From contig NC_071355.1 in assembly GCF_943734655.1 (NCBI RefSeq), positions 19,728,268 through 19,792,267 on the forward strand: a stretch of 64,000 nt of DNA, given 5' to 3'. Positions within the stretch are counted from its first letter, which is position 1. Each line of letters opens with the position of its first letter. The position numbers were made by a program, and so were the translations under genes. This stretch comes from Sabethes cyaneus. Lineage: Eukaryota; Arthropoda; Insecta; Diptera; Culicidae. Under the pieces are notes generated by a model. The model was not told the origin of the DNA and searched no databases. It saw nothing but the letters and a program-made list of their open reading frames with translations. Shown one piece after another: positions 52,868 to 63,851 of the stretch.

Positions 52868-55806
52868 TCTTATGCTCTTATCCAGCAACTCCGATCCCGA
52901 CCTCCTCGTGGTACCAGCCGGAATACGACCAACCTTAGCGGAGATCGGGTAACCAACCCCGGTGGAAACGAAGGTCGTATACTAACCGGGAAGGAGGTAG
53001 TGGCACTATAAGATGGCAGCCCCATCGCGAGACTCAATAGTGTTGCCCCAGTATGGCTACATGCCTAAATTAAACTTAAACTAACAACATTCAAGCATAT
53101 TCGGAGTGGAATATTCGGCATCGACCTAGGCGACGGAACAAGGACGACGAATGGAGACTCGGGACTTGGAACTGCAGATCGCTAACTTTCGCAGGTTGCG
53201 AGCGGGTGCTGATTGAACAGCTGGAACCCCGCAAACTCGGCATCGTAGCTCTGCAGGAAATCTGTCGCAAAGGAGAGAAGGTATGGAAGATCCGTGGCGG
53301 AAAGGCACAGTTTTACCAGAGCGGTGGCGCTACCAACGAACTGGGAACGAGCTTTGTAGTGCTGGGCGGAATGCAGGATTGCGTGATAGATTGGAAGGCG
53401 ATCAACGAGAGAATGTGTGTATTGAGGATAAAGGGTCGTTTCTTCAATTATAGCATCATTAACGTGCACTGCCCGCACGAAGGTAGACCCGACCATGAGA
53501 AAGAAGCGTTTTACGCGAGGCTGGAGGCAACGTACGACAGCTGCTCGTCACGGGACATCAAGATCGTCATCGGGGATATGAACGCCCAGGTCGGTAGGGA
53601 AGAAATGTATAGACCGGTGGTAGGACCCCATAGCCTGCACACCGACACAAACGATAACGGCCAACGATGTATAAACTTCGCAGCTTCCCGAGGCCTGATC
53701 CCGAGGATATCCACAAAGCCACCTGGAGATCACTTGACCAACGTACAATGAACCAAATTGACCACGTTCTCATAGAGGGTCTGTTCTTCTCTAACATCAC
53801 GAACGTACGCTCCCGTCGGGGTGCGGATATTGATTCTGACCATTACCTAGTAGCAGTACATGTGCGCTCAAAGCTGTCCACCGTATACCGGACACGTCAA
53901 AGCCGCCCTCCTCGGCTGAACATCAGGCAGCTAGATAACCCACAAGCTGCTGAAAACTACGCGCGAGTACTGAATGAGGCACTGCCATCTTCCGAGGAGT
54001 TAGGTGCTTCAAACCTCGAAGACGGTTGGGGTAGAATACGCTCGGCCATTGGAGAGCTAGGTTTTGAGCCTCGGAGTACACAAAATGATTGGTTTGATGG
54101 GGAATGCCAACAAGCGGCGGAGGAGAAAAAAATGCTTGGAAAAATTATCTAAGTATTGCCACTAGAGAGAACCTGGCCAAGTACCGACGAGCTAGGAACA
54201 AGTTGACCACGATCCTGAGGAGAAAAAAGCGCCAAAAGGAGGACAGAGATCGTGAAGAATTGGAGCAACTATTCCGAGCTAATGACACGCGCAAGTTTTA
54301 TGAGAAGGTGGAGCAAACTCGGAAGGGCTACACACCGAAACCTGACATGTGTAGGGACGAGGGAGGGAATTTAATCACAAACGAGCGCGAGGTGGTCGAC
54401 AGATGGAAGCAGTTCTTCGATGAACACCTAGGAGGGTAGGGTAGGAGCGCCCATGGAAGATAGTAATGTCCTAGCACCTGATCTCCAAAAAGTAAAACGA
54501 GAAATCGGGCTGCTGAAGACCAATAAAGCCGCTGGGAAGCACCGCCTACCGGGAGAGCTTTATAGACATGGCGGAGAAACGCTAGCAAAGGCTCTACACT
54601 GGGTTATTTCGAGGATTTGGGAGGAGGAAAAGCTAGCGGAGGAATGAATGGAAGGAGTGGTTTGTCCCATTTACAAAAAGGGTGATCGGCTAGACTGCTG
54701 CAACTACAAGGTATTCTCCCAGATCCTGTTACGCCGGTTGTCACCGATAGCACAAGGTTTCGTAGGGAATTATCAGGCGGGTGTCATGGGGGCTCGCGCA
54801 ACTACGGACCAAATTTTTACTATCCGACAGTCTTGCAGAAATGTCGGGAGTACAACGTGCCCACGCATCCCATCTTTATTAATTTCAAAGCAACATACGA
54901 TAATGCACGAATACGGTTTTCCGGACAAACTGACGCGACTGATCAGAGCTAAATTGAATGGGGTGATGTGAATTGAATGGGGTGACGAAAAGTACGCATC
55001 TCTGGGACACTCTCGAGTCCCTTCGAGATGCGGCGAGGGTTGAGACAAGGAGATGTCCTGTATGTTATGCAATATCGCTCTTGAGGGGGTGATCCGACGA
55101 GCGGCCATCGAAATGATAGGCACGATTTTTACCAAGGGTAGCCAACCTCTAGACTTTGCAGATGACTTCGATATCATAGCCAGGAACTTCTACGCTAGAC
55201 TGAAAGCAGAGTCTAGGAGAATTGGGCTAAAAATAAATGCGTCGAAGACCAAATACATGAAAGGAAGAGGCTCAAAGGAAACAAACGCGCGTCTCAGACG
55301 AACGGTAACCGTTGACGGCGACGAACTAGAAGTGGTAGAGGAGTTCGTGTATTTGGGATCGCTGGTGACCGCGGACAACAACACTAATAAGGAGATCCAA
55401 CGGCGCATCCAAGCGGGAAATCGGGCCTACTTTGCCCTTCGTAAAACGCAACGAACAGGAAGCATACACCGCCGTACAAAGCTAACAATGTACAAAACCC
55501 TTATTAGACCGGTAGTTCCTTATGGACTTGAAGCCGTGACGCTGCTCACGTAGGACACACGCGCCCTTGCCGTGTTCGAGCGGAAAGTGCTGCGGACAAT
55601 ATATGGCGGAGTATAAACTGAAAGCGGAGAGTGGCGGAGGCGTATGAATCACGAGCTACAAGCACTGCTTGGGGAGACTCCCACCGTACATCTAGCGAAT
55701 GACTAGGACTACCGAATTGGCGACGAGTGGCCCAAAACCGAGTTGAATGGAGCCGAGTGCTTGAAACAGCACGAGCCACCCCGGCTCTATGCTGCTGAAG
55801 AAGAAG
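52868..55806 (+). pseudogene. RTE/JAM1-like LINE, near full length, decayed
   Basis: Plus-strand copy. A leader at 52868-53130 (GGTACCAGCCGG, GAGATCGGGTAACC) recurs inverted at 36250-36440. The endonuclease starts near 53160 with a GTWNCRSLTF-like block, then LEPRKLGIVALQEIC, FFNYSIINVHCPHE, IKIVIGDMNAQVGRE and, in another frame, NQIDHVLIEG and DIDSDHYLVAVHV. Reverse transcriptase: KREIGLLKTNKAAG, PIYKKGDRLDCCNYK, FVGNYQAGVMGARATTDQIF, a damaged motif A, PLDFADDFDIIA (catalytic DD), KINASKTKYMKG and VYLGSLVTADNNT. The tail ends with GVARAV-like and LCC motifs at about 55800. At least five frameshifts or stops separate the pieces. Retrotransposition competence is lost. Confidence 0.8.
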
Positions 55807-55860
55807 AAACGTATTTCGCCTACGACTTGCAGGTTTCATCAGTGTCTGTTTTCGAACTAA
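55807..55860. repeat. Piece of the palindromic repeat family
   Basis: AAACGTATTTCGCCTACGACTTG and CAGTGTCTGTTTTCGAAC blocks are shared with the 38606 and 41424 copies. Only one arm and part of the loop are present; it lies directly at the 3' end of the RTE copy. Confidence 0.7.
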
Positions 55861-55904
55861 ATGTACTCAGTGCTTTGACAGTCGTTGCCGTCTAACATCA
55901 AGTA

Positions 55905-56180
55905 GGTCTCGTCATCCTTCGCGGTAAAGATGTTTTTCACCAGCACCCTCAGCCTTCAGTCAGCCTTGACTGATGCACTTAAAAATATCCATTTTGGCGA
56001 GGTACGTGTTCACTGTTTAGTTCCGACCTCCCCAAGACGCGGAAGGCTGAGGGCACCTTGCTCTTGGTGTCTCTTGTCAGCTCTAGAAGGGAGAGAATGT
56101 TGTATGTGGCGGATCGGCTATACCCGACGGACACGAAGTGCCTCACGATGTCCAACTTCTTCTCTCCGGGCTGCATCTGG
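55905..56180 (-). pseudogene. mariner/IS630-type transposase relic
   Basis: Minus-strand frame from 56176 gives KLDIVRHFVSVGYSRSATYNIL, a helix-turn-helix of the kind at the N-terminus of mariner-like transposases. Further on, 55968-55905 gives KNIFTAKDDETYLMLDGNDCQ, like the first-Asp region (V/IMDDE[TS]Y) of the mosquito DD37E/DD37D groups. The spacing between them is far too short, so most of the middle is deleted. Confidence 0.5.
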
Positions 56181-56454
56181 CAGTACGAACAAGCATCGAG
56201 TGTAGTTTCTTGTCTGTTTTCGTCGCAACTGCTAAAAATGAATTGATAATCCTGTCAAATTATTTATGTACACAATCAATTCCAATTGGTGGTACATAGG
56301 TGGCTTCATCATCAGTTGGCTGGGTAATCGCAAGAAAGATTACTAAAATCAGTTCATTTTTTATGCATATATAATATTATGCCCAAAAATTATGAATTGT
56401 CGACAGTTATTTGCGCTATATACAGTATATGCTCAAAACAAAAATGTTTTTGGG

Positions 56455-56594
56455 TAATTCAGATTTAGCGATTAGCGATTAGTGAAATTTTCGCTAATCT
56501 GAGTTTATCGATTAGCGATTAGCAAGCTAACTTTTTCGGTTAGCAAATTAGCGGTTAGCGACTCTAAATTTTCGGTTAGCCGTGCCCACCACTG
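56455..56594 (-). mobile_element. hAT-type MITE end with TTAGCGA subterminal repeats
   Basis: TTAGCGAT/TTAGCAA-like words are repeated six or more times between 56465 and 56560, followed by an end reading, on the minus strand, CAGTGGTGGGCACGGCTAACC. CAGTGGTGGGCA is a typical hAT terminus. The matching opposite end was not found nearby, so this seems truncated. Confidence 0.5.
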
Positions 56595-56699
56595 CTCACT
56601 GCTAGTACTATCCCATATTATAGCCATCCCTGGCGAGGACTCATTCGTACCTATAGGAGGGACATTTGCACTGCCAAGAGGCTTCAGAGGGTAAATATA

Positions 56700-56860
56700 G
56701 TATTAAGCATGAAGGAAGGGTAAATGAGGGGCCTGAGAATGAACCCATGCTAAAGTAACTTGACAAGGAATGGCTTGGATCTACTAAGATTCGAACCAGC
56801 GTTCACTCAGTTGTCAAAGCAGACTCGATAACCTTGCGGTTATCGCAGCTACGTTGTGGA
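56700..56860 (-). mobile_element. tRNA-headed SINE fragment, minus strand
   Basis: On the minus strand a B box GGTTCGAATCT (56805-56795) lies about 45 nt after a GTTATCGAGTCTGC segment in the A-box position, followed by a SINE-like body (AAGCCATTCCTTGTCAAG, then CATGGGTTCATTCTCAGG). No acceptor stem is evident. The family is not identified. Confidence 0.45.
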
Positions 56861-57320
56861 TCCGCTTACTGGTGTTGTTGTTTGCGGTCATCAGCGATCC
56901 CAAATACAAATACAACTACAACTATAACTCATCTACCACTTCTAGTTCATCGCCATCAACGGTTATTGTCCGTGGGGGGCGCACGTTTGTATCCTTTGAG
57001 CATCTTTCCTTCAGGTATTTGGTCTTTCGGTCCGACCTAGATTGCCTCCGTCGTCGTAAAGTTCCTGGCTTTGATATCATAGTCTTCTGCCAAGTCTTCT
57101 AAGGGTTAGCTAGTTTGACAGTAAATTGTGTCTCTCGTTTCGATGCTCGCTCGTCGGATTACCCTCTCAAGAGCTATATTGAACAGCCTTAGGATACCAT
57201 GTCTTAACGCTCACCACGTGTTCGAGCATTATTTGCCATAGTTGGTCTCGATCGACTGTATCGTATGCTGCTTTGAAGTCAATAAAAGTGTGATGCATGA
57301 GCACATTGTACCCCCGATAA
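56861..57320 (-). pseudogene. RTE-like reverse transcriptase fragment, minus strand
   Basis: Minus-strand 57310-57250 gives HHTFIDFKAAYDTVDRD, RT motif A. 57175-57040 and 56990-56880 correspond to the DFADD...VYLGS part of the plus-strand copy at 55150-55400 in inverted orientation. Truncated and shifted. Confidence 0.65.
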
Positions 57321-57824
57321 TTAGAAATAATTAGAATTTGTCCATCCCAATATTAAATGTCCACGTGGACACGGCATTTCTTCGTACATAAAAATAGAAA
57401 AATATTTTTTTTTCACCTGATATTTCCTATTGGATAGTCCTTATGACGCTCTGACGGTGATAATCTATAAAAACTTTCTAAAAACTGGTTCATGGATGGT
57501 CAAAATTTTCTAGGGAATGGTATGTTGTAAGTAATGAGTGTCTGTGGAATGTTTGCCGGGGATGGTAGTATAAAATTGCTTAAAGTTATTCCAGAATTAT
57601 CCCAAACTACTATCGATGTTGAGAATATACTACTTTTTCATGACTAAACACCATCAACTGGTAAAATAAATAGTTGATTTTGTATTGATGATAATTACTG
57701 TCGTTTGGATTCTACATTCCGATCAGGCCCGGTCCGATCAAAAACTATATTTTAAATTCCGTTCGACGCGTATTGTAGCGTAGTATGATTTTGATCGAAA
57801 TAAAATTTAAAGCCTTCCAATTGA
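57321..57824. other. Gene-free region
   Basis: No gene. Contains the palindrome TGTCCACGTGGACA at 57358-57371; otherwise nothing assignable. Confidence 0.4.
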
Positions 57825-57940
57825 CCGCGAGGTACGACTGGTCTAACAAGCGTTGCATGACCGAACTCGACGACAGTCGAATAAAAACAGATGATCAAAT
57901 TCCAAGAGTGGAACGTAACAGCAAGGTTTTGCCTTGCACT
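57825..57940 (+). mobile_element. Partial SINE copy
   Basis: CGCGAGGTACGACTGGTCTAACAAGCGTTGCATGACCGAACTCG-type sequence matches the head of the 40729 SINE, and a later GGAACGTAACAGCAAGGTTTTGC block resembles its 3' end. The middle is shortened. Confidence 0.5.
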
Positions 57941-58303
57941 GCACTTATTTTTTTAATTGAACTTTTAAATCTGATCCCCGACCATGGTCTTTAACCAACA
58001 GAAAACCTGTAGATTTAATTATCAGTTCTCATTTATTTCCAAACGTAGTTTTCCTTAAACATGCTAAGGCCTTTCGAATGATTTAAAATACATACAAGCA
58101 TAACGTAAAGCGAATAAGTGGCTTACAAAACTATAAAGATTAAATTGCGGTTACAGTAGTGGCTGTTTTTTCTCGTAAAACTTATACAGAAAAGTTTTAC
58201 GCTCATATCATTTTACTCAGTGCTCGAAGACAGCCGCCAATATTTGATGATCCGCAAATCATATGAGAAGCAGTATTGTGTGCTCGCTTGTCCGGTCTCT
58301 CAA

Positions 58304-59068
58304 TTATTCCCTTCGAAGATTGTCCAGTCTAGCCTGTAGGTCGGCATCTGCATCCGATACGGGAGAACCAGCTCCAGAACCGCCCGCCGCACCACCAGCA
58401 CCAACGGTCGCCGCCTGAGGAACTTTACCGCCTGCGGCTACCGACAGCGAACCGGATGCCTGCGAAATTTACGCTATCGAATCTTGTTCGTGACTCATTG
58501 GTAAATCAGTACTAACCTGTGGCAATCCGGACAGCTGATCGTTAAGTTGCAGGCCCAGCTCGTCGAGAACTTGCGACACAATGGCATCGGTTTCCTCCTC
58601 GTCACCCTCGTCTTCCATCGCATCGTCCATAGCGTCATTAATCATTTCCTCTTTCATATCCATGATTTCTGACTGCTTCTCAAATTCGTGCAAAATTTTC
58701 TGAATCTGGGGCAAGTTTAGCTGTCGGTTCATGTTGGTCATAGCTTTCGTGACACCCTTCATTGCCTCGCCCATGGCATTTTGCGACTTGAGCGTCTGAA
58801 TTTTGAGCGATACTGCCTGAATGTTGGCCTTCATTAGCATGAATTTCCGAACGTACCGGCGTGTCCGAACGAGATCCTTGGCCATAATTTTAACTGCATC
58901 CATCTGATTTTCTTTGGCCAGCTTTTTGATATCGGCAATAATTTTCTTCTCCTGCTGTTCCATCTTCATTTTCTCCCGATCCAGGTCGCGCATCGCTTTG
59001 TTCAGAGCTCGCTGATTCTTTCGCATCATCTCGTCCGGGGACATCTTCTTACCGAACAGCCACTCCAT
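58304..59068 (-). CDS. Vps2: ESCRT-III subunit CHMP2A / Vps2
   Basis: Two coding exons: 59068-58517 and 58459-58304, joined across a 57-nt intron (58516-58460; GTTAGT donor, TTTCGCAG acceptor, phase 0), encoding 235 residues. The start is the ATG at 59068 (MEWLFGKKMSPDEMM), as in CHMP2A; the frame continues upstream but without family similarity. Features: a basic helix-1 region at residues 1-55, the highly conserved QMDAVKIMAKDLVRTRRYVRKF and SLKIQTLKSQNAM segments, PQIQKILHEFEKQ, an acidic autoinhibitory region (DDAMEDEGDEEETDA, about 150-170), then a Gly/Ala/Val linker and a C-terminal MIT-interacting motif DLQARLDNLRR at about residues 223-233. Vps2 copolymerises with Vps24 on endosomal, midbody and nuclear membranes, and the motif recruits Vps4. 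CHMP2A is usually about 222 residues, so the length is typical. A possible 5' UTR splice acceptor (TTTTGCAG) ends at 59085. Confidence 0.96.
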
Positions 59069-59300
59069 GTTGTTGTTGTTGTTGCTGCAAAACCGAGAAT
59101 CACTGCGCTGCGAATCGAAAATTAAAACGTTATGAGTTAAAAACACTTTTCGTCGGTGGTTTTTTCTGTCCGAATTTTTGTTTTTCGAGTTTCTGACTCA
59201 TCAGCTACCTAATTGAAAAATAAATACAATGGAAACAGAGGCGAAAAACGTTCGCCTATACTTTGACAGGTAGTGCAGTTTGACATGACAGCGGAAAGGG
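59069..59300 (-). other. Vps2 5' UTR and promoter region
   Basis: Minus-strand sequence upstream of the start contains a (CAA)n leader at 59084-59069 preceded by CTCGGTTTTGCAG, a good splice acceptor, so the UTR is probably split by an intron. No TATA box is evident. Confidence 0.4.
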
Positions 59301-59599
59301 CAGGCGAAAATTGGAATCAGAGTTGCCAGATCTTATGAAAATTATTGGTCAACTGCTCGAAAAGTTTCTGTTAAGGGGGCTTATAATACTTTTAGTTTAG
59401 CATCATATTAAGGGGACAGAAACGACTAAAACTGAAAATTTCATAATTTTTTTATTTCCGATTTTGATTCTGCAGTCTTTTCCGCTTATTTTGATATCCC
59501 GCATTTTGCACCTTACTGGAGACCGCAGTCTAAAAGTGCGACTGGCACAAAAAGTGCGATAATGCGAATGCTGTGAGTAAGAAAGAGAAAGACTGACAA

Positions 59600-59970
59600 C
59601 TGCAATCCCAAGGAACAAAACGGCAGCACCTAAAAGACCAGATCTGGAATAAGAGTTGTGTAGTAGCATCCGGTGCTGAATAAACGAATTTGCTGAAGCA
59701 CATGATTTGTAAACGTCATATCCCATATTTTTTCTAGCTTCTAACCAACATCTACACTGTCTCGATCGTTGTTATGTAAGTGTGGAACAAGAGTTGAATG
59801 AACGTTGTCCAAATGTATCAGCAGCACCGCTAAGAGCAAGTGTGGAATACTGGTCGCTTAAAGGCATCGAAGAGAATGCATGTCGAATAAGCGCTGTGCA
59901 AACGAATCAGCAGCACCGCTAACAGAAGTGGAAAAAGAGTCGCCTGAGGGCAACAAATAACATAAACAAC
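59600..59970. repeat. Imperfect ~100-bp tandem repeats
   Basis: The block GCAGCACCGCTAAGAGCAAGT followed by TGGAATA...GTCGC(T/C)TAA(A/G)GGCA is present near 59823, 59909 and, more diverged, 59625. No coding capacity that I trust. Confidence 0.45.
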
Positions 59971-60329
59971 ACCATGAAATTATTATTAGATTCACTTTAT
60001 TACACATGTTGCTTCCTGTCATGTGACATAAATAACTCTTCAATTTTAAAACAAAGCACTTTCTCGCCCTAAAAAACCATAATCGTACGATAATCATTGA
60101 GCGGGCACCTTATCACTACCGACAACAAACTGTACATCAAAAAACTATTTTGAAGAAACTTTCCGAAATCCTGCCGCGTGCATTTCGTATAGCAGGAGAA
60201 TTCGAAACGATACATGTCTCCATTTCGTACGTTGTCGGTAGCTCCGTCAAAAATATACTTCACAATGCCAATTTAAGGGCCGCTTGGAGAAACACTTGGT
60301 CTTGGGATCAACGATTCCATTGCTGGATC

Positions 60330-61484
60330 CAGTGTTACCAGGTCGATTGCCCATTTTCCCGCTGCCCAGAGGTTGATTTCCCGCTGAAATCCCGCTGTCT
60401 AGAGTCTATTTCCCGCTAGAAATCCCGCTGACCCAAAAGTCATATTATTCCTTCGTTTCTGGTGCAGAATATTCATTTCAGTAAGGCTTGCATTTGAAAT
60501 CAAGATGATCTGCTGAAATTGAGAGGTTGCAATTAAATGAACATTATGCAAATTTGCTGCATTCATGTTGACGAAGCTTCAGGAAACAGAAAAAGAAGTA
60601 TCTTGTTATCCCTCATATAATGACAATTTACTACGACATTTCGCAAGAATAATCTTATCTTTAATCTTATCTTTCCTTAATCTTATAATTAAGGAGTCTA
60701 AGAACACATGCGAAAATTTCGAAAAAAAACTTTAGCACAAATTCTCTTTCTGTGTCTAGCTATGATAAAAATAATGCAAAATTTCAGCAAAGCTGGCAAA
60801 TGGTTATGGTTTTTGGTGACAAAAGAAGATATGTTTCAATCTTTATAAGCAGCCCAAATTCAAAAATATCTGTGAAGCGCATCGGCTCTTTGTTCTCGCT
60901 GATATTTTGTTTTAGCAAAAATGTACCGATTTGTCTTTTAGACTTAGGGTTTATCGGCTCATCAGCCGATTTTTTTTGGTTTTGTTATCATACAAATGCT
61001 GCGGTATATAGCAAATTATGATGTATATATGTACATAAGTTGTTTGTGTTGTTTTGTTTGCAATTCATGAATCAGTTAGATTTTGCCATTGGCAACGAAT
61101 TAGTTTGTGGAAAAATTAGGAATACGCAAAACGGATTGGTTTGGTGGTCTTCTTGTTCAGTAAGTTCTAATGAGTATTTGTCAGAACTGATCCCATTCTA
61201 GGCAAAAATTACGGAGTTTTCTAATCAGCAGGATATACTGAACCATCTGCCAATGCATGAGCAGACATTAGGCTGTCAATAAACGAAGTTTTTTGCTGTC
61301 AACCTCTCTGTCAGCACTCTTCTTGCCTACCAAATATCGCTAAATCGAGATCCCGCTAAAATCCCGCTGAGTTATTTAAGAAAACCGCTAGATTTCCGCT
61401 AGCCGCTGTTTGATTATTAAGTCCCGCTATCCGGCTTGAAATCCCGCTAAATCTAGCGGGAAAACCGCTGATCTGGCATCGCTG
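60330..61484. mobile_element. hAT-type non-autonomous element, 8-bp target duplication
   Basis: Perfect 8-bp direct repeats GCTGGATC flank it (60322-60329 and 61485-61492). Ends are CAGTGTTACCAGG and, inverted, CAGCGATGCCAGATC, a form close to hAT termini (CAGNGNTGCCA). Both subterminal zones are packed with (T/A)TCCCGCT(A/G)AAAT-type repeats (60357-60430 and 61338-61465), as is common where hAT transposase binds. The 1,155-bp interior holds no transposase frame that I recognise. Confidence 0.85.
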
Positions 61485-61492
61485 GCTGGATC

Positions 61493-61920
61493 ATTGTATA
61501 CTAAACCTGTGATTCCAAATCGTTCACTACAATTCGCTGGGTAGTAGATTTTCGCAGCCACACTGTCAAACATCTTCAAAAAGTACGCCGATTTTCGACA
61601 ATTTGCACTCTTTACTCTGAAAGTTATAAATAAAAGTATAAGGGTCCATGCCTAGTGGCACGGGCGCAGGCTTGAAGTAGGACTACGAATGTAGCGCAAT
61701 TCGTCTCCCAATGCTAAAGCCGGTGATTTTTGTATGAATTTTATATATAGATGCTCAAGTTGCGCATTAAAGAATTGTGTTCTTACATGTGAGAAATTCA
61801 TAATTTCAACTCTTCAGCTAATTTATATGGTGGACTTGAAAAGGTCCGTTCATTAATCTCTAATTCTCAAATTTCTGACTCGTAGTGTCCATTGTCAACT
61901 TTCGTCCTTCAGATGGGCTT
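61493..61920. other. Gene-free region
   Basis: No gene or clear repeat identified between the hAT-type element and the next MITE. Confidence 0.4.
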
Positions 61921-62564
61921 AGTGATGTCCGTTAATCGTTCGATTAATTCAACTAATCGAATAACACAAGGAATATTCGAATAATTTTTAATCGAATAAT
62001 GCCAGCACGAGTAGTTGAATTAATCGAATAGTTCAATCAGTACGTATAATCCCCGAATAATGCTCGGTAATCGTTCGGTTAATCGAATTATGCAAAGAAA
62101 TATGCGAATATTTCTAATCGAAGACCACTAGACCTTTCCAGTTATGTGTGTATTGGTGCTTGAAAATGAGGCAAACAACAACAGTAAACAAAAGAGATGC
62201 ATTCCTTTGTCACCAAGGTACAGAATGAGTTTCGTCTTCCGCTGGCTTAAATACCAGCAAATTTTCAAAATATGTGCTTCAATTTGGAACAGGATGAAAA
62301 ATTTGACCGAAATATGTGCTCTGCAGTGTGGCAAACGGAGAAACACAACTAGTAATCGCTATTTTTCGGTTTGTTCCTCCAGCATCAGCTGTTCCCCAAA
62401 ATGAGGTAAACATCATGTATATACACGCGTATTTCGTGTTCGCTAGTGTGGGTGCTTGAGCTGTCAGAAAGCTCTCTAGCACGAATAGTTGAATTAATCG
62501 ATTAGTGCAGACAAGGCTCACCGATTAATCGGTAATCGAATAATTGAAAATTTCGGACATCACT
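61921..62564. mobile_element. MITE with AGTGATGTCCG terminal inverted repeats
   Basis: AGTGATGTCCG at 61921-61931 and CGGACATCACT at 62554-62564. Subterminal TTAATCGA/TCGATTAA words are repeated at both ends. The interior (about 62130-62460) is unrelated sequence with no convincing ORF. The target duplication is not resolved. Confidence 0.7.
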
Positions 62565-62565
62565 A

Positions 62566-62968
62566 TTCCCACCAATTTAAACCCTTTGCTTCCGCGACCA
62601 AACTTTGGGTTTTTGGCATATTTAATATGCTATTATAGCAGCTTATTGTCAATTGCAAGTAAAATTGTACCATCCAAAGTGCGATATCGCTCATAAAGTG
62701 CTATTTTGCATTAAATCGTTTCGATCTTCGGCGCACTTTTTCGTTATCTTCCAAGCAATATGTGCGCCGAAGAGACCGAAACGATTTAAGCTAAAATAGT
62801 ACTTTTATGAGCGATTGCGCACTTATTGATTGGACAATTTTCCTTGCAATTGACAATAATAGATCGATGTTTCGAATCCAACACGGTCGGCGTAATTTCC
62901 ACTCCACACCAAACAATAATCGGCTGCTGCCGAGTTTTACCACCTTTGCCGCGTCCGGATCCGGACAG
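62566..62968 (-). pseudogene. Histone H2A pseudogene (copy 2), split by a MITE
   Basis: Minus strand. From 62968 the translation reads SGSGRGKGGK after a CTG in place of ATG, then in other frames SSR and GNYADRVG (62890-62865), all in H2A order. After the MITE at 62643-62859 the minus strand resumes with a LVAEAKGL-like segment (62606-62588) that aligns with the EYLAAEVLEL helix and closely resembles the matching DNA of the other H2A relic at 63966-63988. Multiple deletions and shifts make it non-functional. What lies further 3' is replaced by another MITE. Confidence 0.7.
62643..62859. mobile_element. 217-bp foldback MITE inside the histone relic
   Basis: TTATTGTCAATTGCAAG at 62643 pairs with CTTGCAATTGACAATAA ending at 62859. 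The arms are about 95 bp and include CGAAACGATTTAA/TTAAATCGTTTCG and CTTCGGCGCA/TGCGCCGAAG. Confidence 0.85.
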
Positions 62969-63068
62969 GGAGATAAAGTCGTAACTCTCATTATTATTTG
63001 TAATCCAAACAACGCGAAAATGATGCCGTTCGCAAAATCAATTCAACTGCTTCATATACTTATTCAGT

Positions 63069-63084
63069 AGTTCTTGAAAGAACT
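63069..63084 (-). terminator. Histone-type 3' stem-loop of the H1 relic
   Basis: Minus strand AGTTCT-TTCA-AGAACT: a 6-bp stem and 4-nt loop, the size and Y/R pattern of the stem-loop that ends replication-dependent histone mRNAs. It lies just after the H1 pseudogene. Confidence 0.6.
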
Positions 63085-63480
63085 GATTGTTTTCTACCAG
63101 CTGTTAATAATACAAATCGAAGAAATTTACTGCTTGGTAGCAACTTTTTTCGGACAGCATTCTCCGTTAGAACTTCTTTTGGCTTTGGAGTTTTCGGTGC
63201 CTTTGTTATGGTCTTCTTTGACTTAGTAATCTTGCTTCTCGCTAGCAAGTTTGGTAGGCGAACGAACCGGAAGCGCCAGTTCTTTGTTTGGACCAGCTTT
63301 CTCTTGTTGAAAACTAACTTCAAAGCCTTTTTCACGAATGTGTCCAACCTTGAAACGTCACAATTGTAGCTGGCGGCGATATACTTCTAGACGGCTTGCA
63401 ACGAGGATCCGTTGACTCTTCGGTTTATTGGCGTCTCGCTTAGTGAATTTGGATGTCTTCGTTGCCTTCTTCCGGGGAAG
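63085..63480 (-). pseudogene. Histone H1 pseudogene
   Basis: Minus strand. PRKKATKTSKFTKRDANKPKS (from 63477, basic N-terminal tail), then in a shifted frame GSSLQAV-stop-KYIAASYNCDVSRLDTFVKKALK and KLVQTK (winged-helix domain), then a Lys/Pro/Thr-rich tail (KSKKTITKAPKTPKPK). A TAG replaces the first Lys of the KKYIAA block, about 15 residues at the start of the globular domain are missing, and the GTGASGSF wing is scrambled. Clearly H1-derived and clearly dead. Confidence 0.85.
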
Positions 63481-63824
63481 AACGGCTGAAGCTCAACGAT
63501 TTTCGAGCGGATTCTATAGAGCGTAAATTAAATACAATCAAACTTTGATTCCTTTGATTCAAAGGGAATTTAATCCATAGCTCTTTTCCTATACATTTCT
63601 GTCATCCGTGTTAGGGAAGCGTTGGCGTGGGAAGGCAAAAATTTTTAGCAAAAATAAAATTAAAGCAACGTGCAACGTCATGAGTTAGAAGACCGCATGG
63701 TGAGTCACCACATATTTAACGTTTTATAGATCAAATCAGAAGAAATTCTTCATGATTTAAAGAATCAGCGACATTTGGAAATTTAGTACAGAAAATTTTC
63801 ATCTCTTCATAAACAAATTCGTTC

Positions 63825-63840
63825 GTCCTAAAAAGGACGG
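63825..63840 (-). terminator. Histone-type 3' stem-loop of the H2A relic
   Basis: Minus strand CGTCCT-TTTT-AGGACG, a 6-bp stem with a 4-nt U-rich loop, 12 nt after the H2A stop codon. The position and shape match histone mRNA 3' ends, though the outer pair is C-G rather than the usual G-C. Confidence 0.65.
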
Positions 63841-63851
63841 GTTGTGGTAAA

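Noticed and set aside
57785..57994. 69-codon plus-strand frame as a small gene
   Set aside because: Overlaps a recognisable SINE fragment; no start context or protein feature.
59403..60263. Small minus-strand frames upstream of Vps2 as genes
   Set aside because: They coincide with imperfect tandem repeats and a short inverted repeat (TACCGACAAC/GTTGTCGGTA at 60117 and 60232); no protein features.
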